Assembly (NCBI GenBank): GCA_964505195.1
Contig: CAZDGV010000012.1
Location: 1 to 45,157 of the forward strand
Direction: 5' to 3'
Source: CAZDGV01 sp964505195
GTDB taxonomy: Bacteria; Bacteroidota; Bacteroidia; Chitinophagales; Chitinophagaceae
DNA: 45,157 nucleotides
In this document: positions 23,336 to 31,720 of the stretch, in pieces
Layout of the letters: every line of letters begins with the position of its first letter
Position numbering within the stretch: the first letter of the stretch is position 1
The notes under the pieces: generated by a model
The model's database searches: none
The model's input: only the letters and a program-made list of their open reading frames with translations
Told to the model about the DNA's origin: nothing
Translations under genes and position numbers: made by a program

Positions 23336-24605
23336 GGAAGATAAGATAAATGTACAGCATACAAAAAAGCAGGTATTGGTTGTAATAGGCGGTGGTGCTG
23401 CCGGTTTTTTTACAGCCGTGAATGCTGCAAGAATGAATGCTAGTTTGGAAGTGGTGGTGGTTGAAAAATCTTCCAAGTTGCTTTCTAAAGTGAAGATCAG
23501 CGGCGGCGGTCGATGCAATGTAACACATGCATGTTTTGAGCGGGAAAAGCTGATCGATTTTTATCCGCGCGGCAAGCATTTTCTCAAAAAAGCATTTCAT
23601 CATTTTTATACTGTTGATACTGTAGAATGGTTTGCATCGCGCGGTGTAGAACTGAAAACAGAGACAGACGGGCGCATGTTTCCGGTTTCAAATGATTCAC
23701 AAAGCATTGTAGATGCTTTGTTGTTGGAAGCTTCCAAATATCGGGTATCCATCATGCTACAACGTTCCGTAGAACGTTTGCGGCGCACAGAACATGGCTG
23801 GGAGCTTTCTTTTTCAGATGGTGCTACGCTCAAGGCCCATTTTGTGTGCATTGCTTCAGGTGGCTTTCCAAAAGTGGAGCAGTTTCATTGGATTGCTGAA
23901 CTGGGACATACCATTGTGCCACCGGTTCCTTCACTGTTTACATTCAATATGCCGGGAGCGCCCATTACTACGCTTCAAGGCATTTCCGTTGCAGATGCTG
24001 TTGTGAAAATTGTGGGCACCAAGTTGCAGTGGCAAGGGCCTGTATTGATTACCCATTGGGGACTCAGCGGGCCGGCAGTACTAAAGCTCTCCGCTTGGGG
24101 TGCTACGGATTTGCACGAGCGCAATTATGCATTTGAAGTATTGGTCAATTGGATAGGAGGAATGCATGAGCAAGCACTTCGAACGCAATTGCAAGCGCAA
24201 CGCAGCAGCCATGGCGCTAAAAAAATCATCAATACACCGCTGTTTCATCTTCCGCAGCGGCTTTGGACTTTTCTCTTGCAAGGGGCAGGATTTCATAGCG
24301 ACACACGCTGGGCAGATGCTTCACAGTCGGCCATCAATAAATTGATTCAGTTGCTTTCAGCGCATCGCATGGAAGTGCGCGGAAAAACCACTTTCAAAGA
24401 AGAATTTGTAACGGCGGGTGGGGTGGATCTCTCCGGTATCGACCCGCACACCATGCAAAGCAAGTTGCATGATGGACTCTATTTTGCAGGCGAAATAATG
24501 AATGTGGACGGCATAACCGGGGGCTTCAATTTTCAGCATGCCTGGACCAGCGGATATATTGCAGCTCAATCTATTGCTGCCAAGGCGGAGACGATTTCCA
24601 AGTAG
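23334..24605 (+). CDS. HI0933/YhiN-family flavoprotein (NAD(P)/FAD-dependent oxidoreductase)
   Basis: 423 residues. The FAD dinucleotide fold is at the N terminus (VLVVIGGGAAGFFTAVNAAR, residues 14-33), followed by KVKISGGGRCNVTH, typical of the HI0933 family, and the C-terminal FAD closure AGEIMNVDGITGGFNFQHAWTSG. The family is widespread with no agreed physiological reaction; some relatives reduce bile-acid intermediates, but that is not implied here. The gene starts at CATG shared with the divergent acyltransferase. A near-consensus box GAACTTTG (23312-23319) precedes it, inside the acyltransferase coding region. Confidence 0.88.
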   Translation: MEDKINVQHTKKQVLVVIGGGAAGFFTAVNAARMNASLEVVVVEKSSKLLSKVKISGGGRCNVTHACFEREKLIDFYPRGKHFLKKAFHHFYTVDTVEWFASRGVELKTETDGRMFPVSNDSQSIVDALLLEASKYRVSIMLQRSVERLRRTEHGWELSFSDGATLKAHFVCIASGGFPKVEQFHWIAELGHTIVPPVPSLFTFNMPGAPITTLQGISVADAVVKIVGTKLQWQGPVLITHWGLSGPAVLKLSAWGATDLHERNYAFEVLVNWIGGMHEQALRTQLQAQRSSHGAKKIINTPLFHLPQRLWTFLLQGAGFHSDTRWADASQSAINKLIQLLSAHRMEVRGKTTFKEEFVTAGGVDLSGIDPHTMQSKLHDGLYFAGEIMNVDGITGGFNFQHAWTSGYIAAQSIAAKAETISK

Positions 24606-24707
24606 CCGATACAATCATCTGTAAATCAAAATCTTGTGTCGTTTCGCTGCTTTTCTTTTCCCCTCATATTTCTACTCTAAAATCTTTCCTTTTTGAGGCA
24701 TATCACC

Positions 24708-24715
24708 TACCTTTG
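24708..24715 (+). promoter_or_regulatory. -7 box of rpsA
   Basis: TACCTTTG is an exact TAnnTTTG match. TTTC at 24685-24688 with a 19-base spacer is a possible -33 element. The 15-base block from the box through GCGCTCCC is identical to the rpsJ promoter. Confidence 0.8.
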
Positions 24716-24719
24716 CGCT

Positions 24720-24742
24720 CCCGAAACTGAAAATCCTTCGGG
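24720..24742 (+). promoter_or_regulatory. 5' leader hairpin of rpsA
   Basis: CCCGAA pairs with TTCGGG; the loop contains CTGAAAAT. It starts five bases after the -7 box, the same distance as in rpsJ, where the stem is CCCAAT/ATTGGG. The ATG follows at 24751. Confidence 0.55.
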
Positions 24743-24750
24743 ACTATTTT

Positions 24751-26652
24751 ATGTCAGAAAATCAAATTGTTAACGCAAACGCTGAAGGGCAGGAGCCTGT
24801 TGCAACCGCAGCAGACACAGCGACAACAAACCCACCTGCCGCAACGGTAGCACCTGCTACTGCACATGATGATTTTGATTGGAGCGTCGATAAGCGCAAC
24901 GTGGCCATTTACGACAAGGCTGAACGTGAGAAGTACGATGCAGTGTATGAAACCACTTTTACGCAAGTAACAGATGGTGAAATGGTGAATGGTACTTTGG
25001 TTGCCCTCACCAAAACCGATGCGGTAATCAATATCGGATTTAAGAGCGATGGATTGATTTCGCTCAACGAATTCCGCGACACACCCGGCCTTAAAGTGGG
25101 CGATGTAGTGGAAGTAATGGTAGTGGAAAAAGAAGACCGCAATGGCAATTTGCACTTGAGTCGCAAACTGGCCCGCATTACCCGTGCATGGGAGCGTATT
25201 GTGGAAGTACACAAAACCGGAGAAATTGTTACCGGTACCGTTACCAGCAAAACAAAAGGCGGCTTGATTGTAGATGTGTTTGGAATGGAAACATTCCTGC
25301 CCGGTTCTCAAATTGATGTGAAGCCGGTAACAGATTACGATCAGTTCGTAAATAAGACGATGGAATTTAAGGTGGTGAAAATCAACGAAGCCATCAAGAA
25401 TGCCGTTGTATCGCACAAGGCATTGATTGAAAGTGATATTGAAGCACAGCGTGCTCAAATCATGAGCAAGCTTGAAAAAGGTCAGGTACTTGAAGGAACC
25501 ATCAAGAACATCACCGACTTCGGTGCGTTTCTTGACTTGGGCGGCGTAGATGGCCTGCTGTATATCACCGATATCAGCTGGGGTCGCATCAACCATCCTT
25601 CAGAAGTTCTGAAACTTGATCAGAAGCTGAATGTGGTGGTACTTGATTTCGACGATGAGAAAAAGCGTATCAGCCTTGGCTTGAAGCAGCTTACTCCGCA
25701 CCCATGGGATACCCTGGCTGCCGATATCACTGAAGGTGCTACTGTAAAAGGCAAAGTGGTGAACATCGAAGATTACGGTGCTTTCCTCGAAATTATGCCG
25801 GGCGTAGAAGGACTGGTTCACGTAAGTGAAATCAGCTGGGCCAACACACCTGTTAATGCAAAGGAATTTTTCAAGCTGGGCGATGAGCATGAAGCGAAAG
25901 TGGTAACACTTGATAAGGAAGCACGCAAAATGAGTCTTTCTATCAAGCAGCTCAGTGCAGATCCCTGGACCAACATCGATGATAAGTTTCCTTTGGAAAG
26001 CAAGCATGCGGGCTTAGTGAAGAACATCACACCTTATGGCGTGTTTGTAGAACTAGAAGCAGGCATTGGCGGTATGATTCACATCAGTGATCTTAGCTGG
26101 ACAAAGCGTTTCAACCATCCTTCAGAGTACACCAAAGTAGGTGAGAAGATTGATGTTATTATTCTGAGCATTGATAAGGAAAATCGCAAATTACAACTCG
26201 GTCATAAGCAGCTGGAAGAAGATCCCTGGAATGCACTGGAGGAATCATTCGCCATCGGTAGCGTACATGAAGGTACCGTTGTGCGTAAGGACGACAAAGG
26301 TGCTTTGGTAAGCTTACCTTACGGCATTGAAGGTTTTGCCCCTAATCGTCACCTCAACAAGGAAGACGGTAAGCAGGTGGTACAAGATGAAACCGCTCCT
26401 TTCGTGGTGATTGAGTTCGATCGCAATGAAAAGCGCATCTTAGTAAGCCATACCCGCATTTGGGAGCAGGTGAAAGCCGATGAGAAAGAAGCTGTGGTGA
26501 AAGAGCAGAAGGCCGATGCTGCAAAAGCTAAAAAAGCCGTGAAAGATATCCAGAGCAAGGTTGAAAAAGCAACCCTGGGCGATCTGGGCGTATTAGCTGA
26601 GCTTAAAAAGAAAATGGATTCAGATACACCTGAAGAAGGTAAGGAAGGTTAA
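24751..26652 (+). CDS. rpsA: 30S ribosomal protein S1 (bS1)
   Basis: 633 residues. An Ala/Thr-rich N-terminal extension (about residues 8-40) is followed by six S1 repeats, starting near residues 75, 155, 243, 328, 415 and 501; for example EGTIKNITDFGAFLDLGG and KGKVVNIEDYGAFLEI. Repeats 3 to 5 have the best conserved RNA-binding face and the last is degenerate. The tail is a charged Lys/Glu/Ala helix. S1 helps load structured or SD-poor mRNAs, important in a phylum that largely lacks SD-led initiation. It is a single-gene unit with its own promoter, leader hairpin and terminator. Confidence 0.97.
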   Translation: MSENQIVNANAEGQEPVATAADTATTNPPAATVAPATAHDDFDWSVDKRNVAIYDKAEREKYDAVYETTFTQVTDGEMVNGTLVALTKTDAVINIGFKSDGLISLNEFRDTPGLKVGDVVEVMVVEKEDRNGNLHLSRKLARITRAWERIVEVHKTGEIVTGTVTSKTKGGLIVDVFGMETFLPGSQIDVKPVTDYDQFVNKTMEFKVVKINEAIKNAVVSHKALIESDIEAQRAQIMSKLEKGQVLEGTIKNITDFGAFLDLGGVDGLLYITDISWGRINHPSEVLKLDQKLNVVVLDFDDEKKRISLGLKQLTPHPWDTLAADITEGATVKGKVVNIEDYGAFLEIMPGVEGLVHVSEISWANTPVNAKEFFKLGDEHEAKVVTLDKEARKMSLSIKQLSADPWTNIDDKFPLESKHAGLVKNITPYGVFVELEAGIGGMIHISDLSWTKRFNHPSEYTKVGEKIDVIILSIDKENRKLQLGHKQLEEDPWNALEESFAIGSVHEGTVVRKDDKGALVSLPYGIEGFAPNRHLNKEDGKQVVQDETAPFVVIEFDRNEKRILVSHTRIWEQVKADEKEAVVKEQKADAAKAKKAVKDIQSKVEKATLGDLGVLAELKKKMDSDTPEEGKEG

Positions 26653-26670
26653 TCTGTGTCTTTACTTTAC

Positions 26671-26699
26671 AAAGCCCACCCGAAACGGTGGGCTTTTTT
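26671..26699 (+). terminator. Intrinsic terminator of rpsA
   Basis: AAAGCCCACC (26671-26680) pairs with GGTGGGCTTT (26687-26696) around CGAAAC, followed by T residues to 26699. Confidence 0.92.
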
Positions 26700-26726
26700 A
26701 TTGGAAGTATTCTGAGTGCTTCGCTT

Positions 26727-26734
26727 TAATTTCG
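26727..26734 (+). promoter_or_regulatory. -7-like box for aroK
   Basis: TAATTTCG differs from TAnnTTTG at one base and ends 8 bases before the ATG at 26743, so the leader would be very short. It supports 26743 over the upstream GTG at 26716. Confidence 0.4.
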
Positions 26735-26742
26735 CAAACAGT

Positions 26743-27249
26743 ATGCGTTACTTTCTCACCGGATTCATGGCCAGCGGTAAAACCTATTGGGCAAAGCAGT
26801 GGAGTTTGGCTTCCGGGTTACCTATGTACGATCTGGATGAAGAAATTGAAAAAAGAGCGGGCATGTCTGTCGATGCCATTTTTCAGCAAAAGGGAGAAGT
26901 ATATTTCAGAAAACTGGAGCGCGATACCTTGCGTAGTTTTCTGAAGTTAGATCACTATATCATGGCATGCGGAGGTGGAACGCCTTGTTTCTACAACAAT
27001 ATGCAACGCATGAATGAAAGGGGTGTGGTGATTTATCTAAAAGCCGGAGCCAAAGAAATTGCCGACCGTTTACGCAGCCAAAAAGAGAGTAGACCATTGG
27101 TGAAAGAAATTCCCGATGATGTACTTGAAACCTTTGTTGCTGAAAAAATCCAACAGCGCGAACCTTATTACCTGCATGCGCTTTATCACTTTCCAATTCG
27201 GTTTTTAACGCTTGAAAACTTTGAAAAAATCATCAGAAGGCATGAATAA
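26743..27249 (+). CDS. aroK: Shikimate kinase
   Basis: Phosphorylates shikimate in the aromatic amino-acid pathway. 168 residues from ATG 26743 (MRYFLTGFMASGKTYW). The P-loop is GFMASGKT (residues 7-14, with Ala in place of the usual first-loop Gly), the shikimate-binding Asp lies in DLDEEIEKRAG, Arg in YFRKLERDTLR, the glycine loop is ACGGGTPC and the lid Arg lies in SQKESRPLV. An in-frame GTG at 26716 would add nine residues ahead of the P-loop strand and lies upstream of the promoter-like box. The last 8 bases overlap the DUF423 gene, so the two are probably cotranscribed. Confidence 0.94.
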   Translation: MRYFLTGFMASGKTYWAKQWSLASGLPMYDLDEEIEKRAGMSVDAIFQQKGEVYFRKLERDTLRSFLKLDHYIMACGGGTPCFYNNMQRMNERGVVIYLKAGAKEIADRLRSQKESRPLVKEIPDDVLETFVAEKIQQREPYYLHALYHFPIRFLTLENFEKIIRRHE

Positions 27250-27634
27250 TTATTTCCTGCGCATCGCTGCTTTCAGCGGCGCACTGGCTGTTGCATTGGG
27301 TGCTTTTGGAGCACATGCTTTGCGTAGTTTGCTTTCAGAAAAAATATTAGATGCCTATCAAACCGGGGTATTATACCACTTTGTGCATACATTGCTTCTG
27401 GCAATCATCGGAATATTATATCATCAAAACAGCAATGCCTGGTTACGCCGCGCAGGGTTTTTATTGATTGCAGGATTGCTATTGTTCTCTGGCTCGCTCT
27501 ATATGATGGCATTTTTGTATGCAGGAGGTTTTGACTTTGCTACTAAACTGGGTATGATTACACCTTTCGGTGGATTGGCATTCATCGCCGGCTGGCTTTC
27601 TATGTTTCGTGCTTTGTTGGCAAAAGAAAACTAG
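27242..27634 (+). CDS. DUF423 (YgdD-like) small membrane protein
   Basis: 130 residues and about four TM helices: residues 4-24 (LRIAAFSGALAVALGAFGAH), then segments around YHFVHTLLLAIIGILY, GFLLIAGLLLFSGSLYMMAFL and ITPFGGLAFIAGWLSMF. The GAFGAHAL block after the first helix is the DUF423 signature. The function is unknown. The ATG at 27242 overlaps the aroK stop by 8 bases; an in-frame start at 27212 would lie deeper inside aroK and is less likely. Confidence 0.9.
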   Translation: MNNYFLRIAAFSGALAVALGAFGAHALRSLLSEKILDAYQTGVLYHFVHTLLLAIIGILYHQNSNAWLRRAGFLLIAGLLLFSGSLYMMAFLYAGGFDFATKLGMITPFGGLAFIAGWLSMFRALLAKEN

Positions 27635-27734
27635 TTGATGTGTCGGGCTTATATAAAGCTTTTATCTAAAGTTTATTCCAAAACAAATTTCCACCAACGG
27701 TATCTCATCCGTGCTTGCGTACATTCCGTTTCTT

Positions 27735-27742
27735 TATCTTTG
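27735..27742 (+). promoter_or_regulatory. -7 box of ftsK
   Basis: TATCTTTG, an exact match, ends five bases before ATG 27748. CTTG at 27714-27717 with a 17-base spacer is a possible -33 element. The mRNA would be leaderless or nearly so. Confidence 0.6.
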
Positions 27743-27747
27743 TTTGC

Positions 27748-30288
27748 ATGGCCGGAATGAAATCAAAAGCTAAGAAAAAAGCAGCTTCTGCCGATGAGCT
27801 GGAGCAGGAGAAAGGAGAACAGGTTTCTGTAAAGGAACTGGTAAGAGACGAGCGTACGCACAAAATCACCGCAACGGTTTTGCTTTTGCTTTCGGTTACC
27901 CTGTTTATATCTTATGCCAGCTATCTGTTCACATGGCAGGAAGATCAGGATAAAGTATTAAAATATGCACAGCGCTATTTGATTGAAGATGATCTGCAGT
28001 CTGAGAATTTGCTGGGCCGCATCGGCGCATGGATTTCGCATGTTTCTTTTTACAACGGCGTAGGCATTGCATCCTTTCTTTTTTGTTCTGTGTTTTTTGT
28101 GTTGGGGGTAAACCTGCTTTTTGCTAAAAAAATATTTTCATTTCCCCGAACAATGCGCTACACGCTGCTGGGTATTTTAATTCTTCCAGTAGCCTTTGCT
28201 TTTTTCTTGCAAGGATATTCCTTCCCCTGGGGAGGTGCATACGGAAATTATGCATCTGGCTGGCTGGCGGGCATCATTGGTCGGGCTGGCACAGCAGCGC
28301 TGCTTTTCCTGGCTGGGTTCAGTTATATCATTTGGAGGTTTAATCCGGTGTTCAAATTGCCACAGCGGACTGCTCCTGTTCAGCCACAGGATTTTCCGCA
28401 GGAAGAAATTTCACAACCCATCCATTTTGACGCAGGCGATACAGAAGAACAAGAAGAAGCCGAAGAAGATGTTCAGCCCGGCAATAATCTGAAGAAGGAA
28501 AGCGGCATTGTGGTTATTCCACCCGATGAGGAAAAAGCCAATCCGCTGAATGATTTCTCACTATCAGAGAAAGAACCAGCTGATCTGCATTCAACGAAGC
28601 ACACTTCTGTTTTAATGCCCCAGGAGGCTGTTGTAACGCAGCTCGCGCCGGTAGAGGAAGCTGAAGTACCTGTCTCATCTAGCGCCAGCAAGCAGTCGAT
28701 GAACGAAGGTGATATTGAGCTTGAAATCAAGGATGTGGAAGAGGCAACGGAAGAAGCGCCTAAAAAAACCATTGAAAACCTGCCTCCTTATGATCCTTTT
28801 CTGGATCTGCGTGATTATAAATTCCCATCGCTCAATTTGCTCGAAAACCACGGAAGCGAAAAAATCATTCAAGATCCTGCCGAGCTTGAGTTGAACAAGA
28901 ACCAGATCATCAACACACTCAAGAACTACGATATTTCCATTCAGAAGATTACCGCAACGGTTGGTCCTACTGTAACACTTTATGAAATTGTTCCGGCTGC
29001 CGGTGTGCGTATTTCTCGCATTAAAAATTTGGAAGACGATATCGCGCTGAGTTTGGCGGCTTTGGGTATTCGTATTATTGCGCCCATTCCCGGCAAGGGT
29101 ACCATCGGTATTGAAGTGCCGAACTTGAAGAAAACGGTGGTGAGCATGAAAACCTTGCTTTCTTCCGAAAAATTCCAGCACAACCATTTTGCGCTTCCCA
29201 TTGCTATTGGAAAAAAGATCGATAATGAAAATTTTATCGTTGATCTTGCTTCTATGCCACACTTGCTGATGGCGGGTGCAACCGGGCAGGGTAAATCGGT
29301 AGGAGTAAATGCATTGCTGGTTTCGCTGCTGTATAAAAAGCATCCCTCGCAGCTAAAGTTTGTGTTGGTGGATCCGAAGAAAGTAGAACTGAGTTTGTAC
29401 CGCACCATCGAACAGCACTTTTTGGCAAAACTGCCTGGAGAGGAAGAAGCCATTATTACCGATACCAAAAAAGTGATTCATACCCTCAATGCACTTTGCA
29501 TTGAAATGGATAATCGTTACGATTTGCTAAAAGAAGCACAGTGTAGGAATATTCGTGAGTACAATGAGAAATTTGTAGCGCGCAAACTGAATCCGCAAAA
29601 TGGTCATCAGTATCTGCCATTTATTGTATTGGTGATTGATGAGTTTGCAGATCTTATTATGACGGCCGGCAAGGAAGTGGAGATGCCCATTGCACGATTA
29701 GCGCAGCTGGCACGTGCAGTAGGTATTCACCTCATTATTGCTACGCAACGCCCATCGGTGAACATTATAACCGGAACCATCAAAGCCAATTTCCCGGCAC
29801 GTATTGCCTTTAAAGTTTCTTCTAAAGTGGATAGTCGCACCATCCTCGATGCAGGTGGTGCCGAGCAGCTTATTGGAAAAGGAGATATGCTCATCAGCTA
29901 CAACGGTGAAATTACCCGCTTGCAATGTGCTTATGTTGATACGCCTGAAGTGGAAGAAGTGTGCCGTTTCATTAGCAAGCAAAGAGGTTATCCGCATGCA
30001 TTCCTGCTTCCCGAATACATTGATGAAAAAGATCAGGAGGGACGTGACTTTGATATGAATGATCGGGATTCCTTATTTGAAGATGCCGCCCGACTGATTG
30101 TTCAGAATCAGGTTGGTTCTACTTCTTTGTTACAGCGTCGCATGAAACTGGGGTATAATCGTGCTGGCCGTTTGATGGATCAGCTGGAAGCAGCAGGCAT
30201 CGTAGGTCCAAACCAGGGAAGCAAGGCGCGCGATGTGCTCTTTAAAACCGAGGCCGATCTGAACGCCTTTTTGGAAGCATCCCGCTAA
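27748..30288 (+). CDS. ftsK: FtsK/SpoIIIE DNA translocase
   Basis: 846 residues. An N-terminal membrane domain with four TM helices (about 42-65, 98-125, 133-157 and 165-195) anchors it at the septum; an acidic Glu/Asp-rich linker (about 210-340) is much shorter than in Escherichia coli. The motor has Walker A GATGQGKSVG (near residue 509) and Walker B FIVLVIDEFADL (near 628). The C-terminal winged-helix gamma domain (QNQVGSTSLLQRRMKLGYNRAGRLMDQLE read in two halves) recognises polar KOPS-like sites. It pumps chromosome ends and activates XerCD. The start at 27748 or 27757 is favoured because a promoter box lies between it and the upstream TTG at 27715. Confidence 0.95.
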   Translation: MAGMKSKAKKKAASADELEQEKGEQVSVKELVRDERTHKITATVLLLLSVTLFISYASYLFTWQEDQDKVLKYAQRYLIEDDLQSENLLGRIGAWISHVSFYNGVGIASFLFCSVFFVLGVNLLFAKKIFSFPRTMRYTLLGILILPVAFAFFLQGYSFPWGGAYGNYASGWLAGIIGRAGTAALLFLAGFSYIIWRFNPVFKLPQRTAPVQPQDFPQEEISQPIHFDAGDTEEQEEAEEDVQPGNNLKKESGIVVIPPDEEKANPLNDFSLSEKEPADLHSTKHTSVLMPQEAVVTQLAPVEEAEVPVSSSASKQSMNEGDIELEIKDVEEATEEAPKKTIENLPPYDPFLDLRDYKFPSLNLLENHGSEKIIQDPAELELNKNQIINTLKNYDISIQKITATVGPTVTLYEIVPAAGVRISRIKNLEDDIALSLAALGIRIIAPIPGKGTIGIEVPNLKKTVVSMKTLLSSEKFQHNHFALPIAIGKKIDNENFIVDLASMPHLLMAGATGQGKSVGVNALLVSLLYKKHPSQLKFVLVDPKKVELSLYRTIEQHFLAKLPGEEEAIITDTKKVIHTLNALCIEMDNRYDLLKEAQCRNIREYNEKFVARKLNPQNGHQYLPFIVLVIDEFADLIMTAGKEVEMPIARLAQLARAVGIHLIIATQRPSVNIITGTIKANFPARIAFKVSSKVDSRTILDAGGAEQLIGKGDMLISYNGEITRLQCAYVDTPEVEEVCRFISKQRGYPHAFLLPEYIDEKDQEGRDFDMNDRDSLFEDAARLIVQNQVGSTSLLQRRMKLGYNRAGRLMDQLEAAGIVGPNQGSKARDVLFKTEADLNAFLEASR

Positions 30289-30342
30289 GGTAAACGGATG
30301 ATCCATGGGCACCCAGGCGTCACCTAAACGCAGGGCATTCCG

Positions 30343-30350
30343 TATATTTG
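30343..30350 (+). promoter_or_regulatory. -7 box of lolA
   Basis: TATATTTG is an exact TAnnTTTG match, 28 bases before the ATG at 30379. The box lies in the short spacer after ftsK, so lolA is probably transcribed separately. Confidence 0.65.
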
Positions 30351-30378
30351 CAAACAATCCAAGCCAAAGAATTCCATC

Positions 30379-31041
30379 ATGAAACTTCCCTTCCTGCATA
30401 TCTTTATTTCAGTACTGTTGTTTGCCAATATTACTATGGCTGCGCAGGCGCAAAACGATCCCAAAGCCAAAGCCATACTCGATGGCGTTAGTGCTAAATT
30501 CAAGACTTTCAAAAGCGTTCAGGCCGGCTTTGTTTTTACCAATGAAGATGCGAAGGGCAAGGTGCTGGGAACAAGAAAAGGAACACTTTTTACCAAGGGA
30601 AATAAATACCGTATTACCTTGATCGGCGGACAGGATATTTTTTGCGATGGCGTGAATGTGTGGACCTACGATAAGTCGGTAAATGAAGTGACCATTTCAA
30701 AAATCGATCCTTCTTCCAACAGCATCACTCCGCAGAAGCTTTTTACGAATTTTTACGATAAGGATTTTTTGTACAAATTAAATGGCGAAAAGAAAGTAGG
30801 TGCTAAGCTTGTTCAGGAGATAGAGCTTACTCCGGTAGATAAAACAAGAAATTTCTTTAAAGTATATCTGCTGATCGATAAGGCAGCAAAAACCATCTAC
30901 AGCACCAAAGTGATGGAAAAATCGGGAACTCGCTTCACTTACACAGTATCCACTTTAAATGGAAGTGTTAATCTTTCTGATGCGCAGTTTGTATTTGATG
31001 CGAAAAAATATCCCGGCGTAGAAATCATCGACTTGCGCTAA
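30379..31041 (+). CDS. lolA: LolA-like outer-membrane lipoprotein carrier
   Basis: 220 residues with a Sec signal peptide (MKLPFLHIFISVLLFANITMAAQA, cleavage near residue 24). The mature protein has the LolA half-barrel pattern: KAILDGVSAKFKTFKSVQAGF, GTRKGTLFTKGNKYRI, GVNVWTYDKSVNEVTI and the C-terminal LNGSVNLSDAQFVFD. It should carry lipoproteins such as TamL and the two lipoproteins of this window across the periplasm. No LolB is expected in Bacteroidota. The last base is nine bases from the end of the convergent ubiX. Confidence 0.88.
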   Translation: MKLPFLHIFISVLLFANITMAAQAQNDPKAKAILDGVSAKFKTFKSVQAGFVFTNEDAKGKVLGTRKGTLFTKGNKYRITLIGGQDIFCDGVNVWTYDKSVNEVTISKIDPSSNSITPQKLFTNFYDKDFLYKLNGEKKVGAKLVQEIELTPVDKTRNFFKVYLLIDKAAKTIYSTKVMEKSGTRFTYTVSTLNGSVNLSDAQFVFDAKKYPGVEIIDLR

Positions 31042-31050
31042 ATCTACATT

Positions 31051-31608
31051 TTATTTTCCCCAGCGGAAGGTATTTATTTCCAGCCCGGCCAAATCAATGA
31101 CCCTGTCAACCACTGTAGCGGCAACGTCTTCAATGGTTTGTGGCTTGCTGTAGAAGGAGGGGGTGGCCGGACAAATAATTCCTCCTGCCAGCGTCACTGT
31201 TTCCATGTTGCGTATATGAATCAAATTATAGGGTGTATCACGCACTACGCAAATAAGCTTTCTGCGTTCTTTTAAAACTACATCTGCAGCTCTCGTGATC
31301 AGATCATTTGAAATACCAGCTGCAATGCGACCCAGCGTTCCCATGGAGCAGGGAATCACAATCATGGTATCGTATTTGCCAGAACCTGATGCAAAGGGCG
31401 CCATAAAATCGTTGGTGCCAAAATAACGGACAGGAAAAGATTCATAGCTTCTGTCGCCCAATTCCGTTTGCCACACATCCTTTGCGTTGTCTGTCATTAC
31501 TACGGACAACTCCTGCCATTGATCTTTCAAAGGCATCAGTTTAGTCAGCAGCTGTCGTACATATATCGAGCCACTGGCTCCCGTGATGGCAATTACAATT
31601 TTCCTCAC
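31051..31608 (-). CDS. ubiX: Flavin prenyltransferase UbiX
   Basis: Makes prenylated FMN from FMN and dimethylallyl (pyro)phosphate for UbiD-type decarboxylases. 185 residues with a GTG start at 31608 (MRKIVIAITGASGSIY). Family marks are the FMN loop ITGASGS, IPCSMGTLGRIAAGISNDLITRAADV, RRKLICVVRDTPYNLIHIRNM and GGIICPATPSFYSKPQTIED. A UbiD-family enzyme lies at 40720, so both halves of the cofactor system are on the same scaffold although not adjacent. Confidence 0.96.
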   Translation of the reverse strand: MRKIVIAITGASGSIYVRQLLTKLMPLKDQWQELSVVMTDNAKDVWQTELGDRSYESFPVRYFGTNDFMAPFASGSGKYDTMIVIPCSMGTLGRIAAGISNDLITRAADVVLKERRKLICVVRDTPYNLIHIRNMETVTLAGGIICPATPSFYSKPQTIEDVAATVVDRVIDLAGLEINTFRWGK

Positions 31609-31720
31609 TTTGAATCGTTTAATTTTGAATCCTACCCTTGAGCAACACCAGAAATGCCGCTTTGTTCATTTGTCCGATGGATTTGACGAAGGGAATAGAC
31701 CACTGCAAAAATCATGAATA

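Noticed and set aside
23336..23518. Longer acyltransferase starting at 23518
   Set aside because: The extra 61 residues are fully antisense to the flavoprotein N terminus and do not resemble the family.
24754..25596. A 280-codon minus-strand frame opposite rpsA
   Set aside because: Cys- and His-rich composition typical of antisense reading; the plus strand encodes clear S1 repeats.
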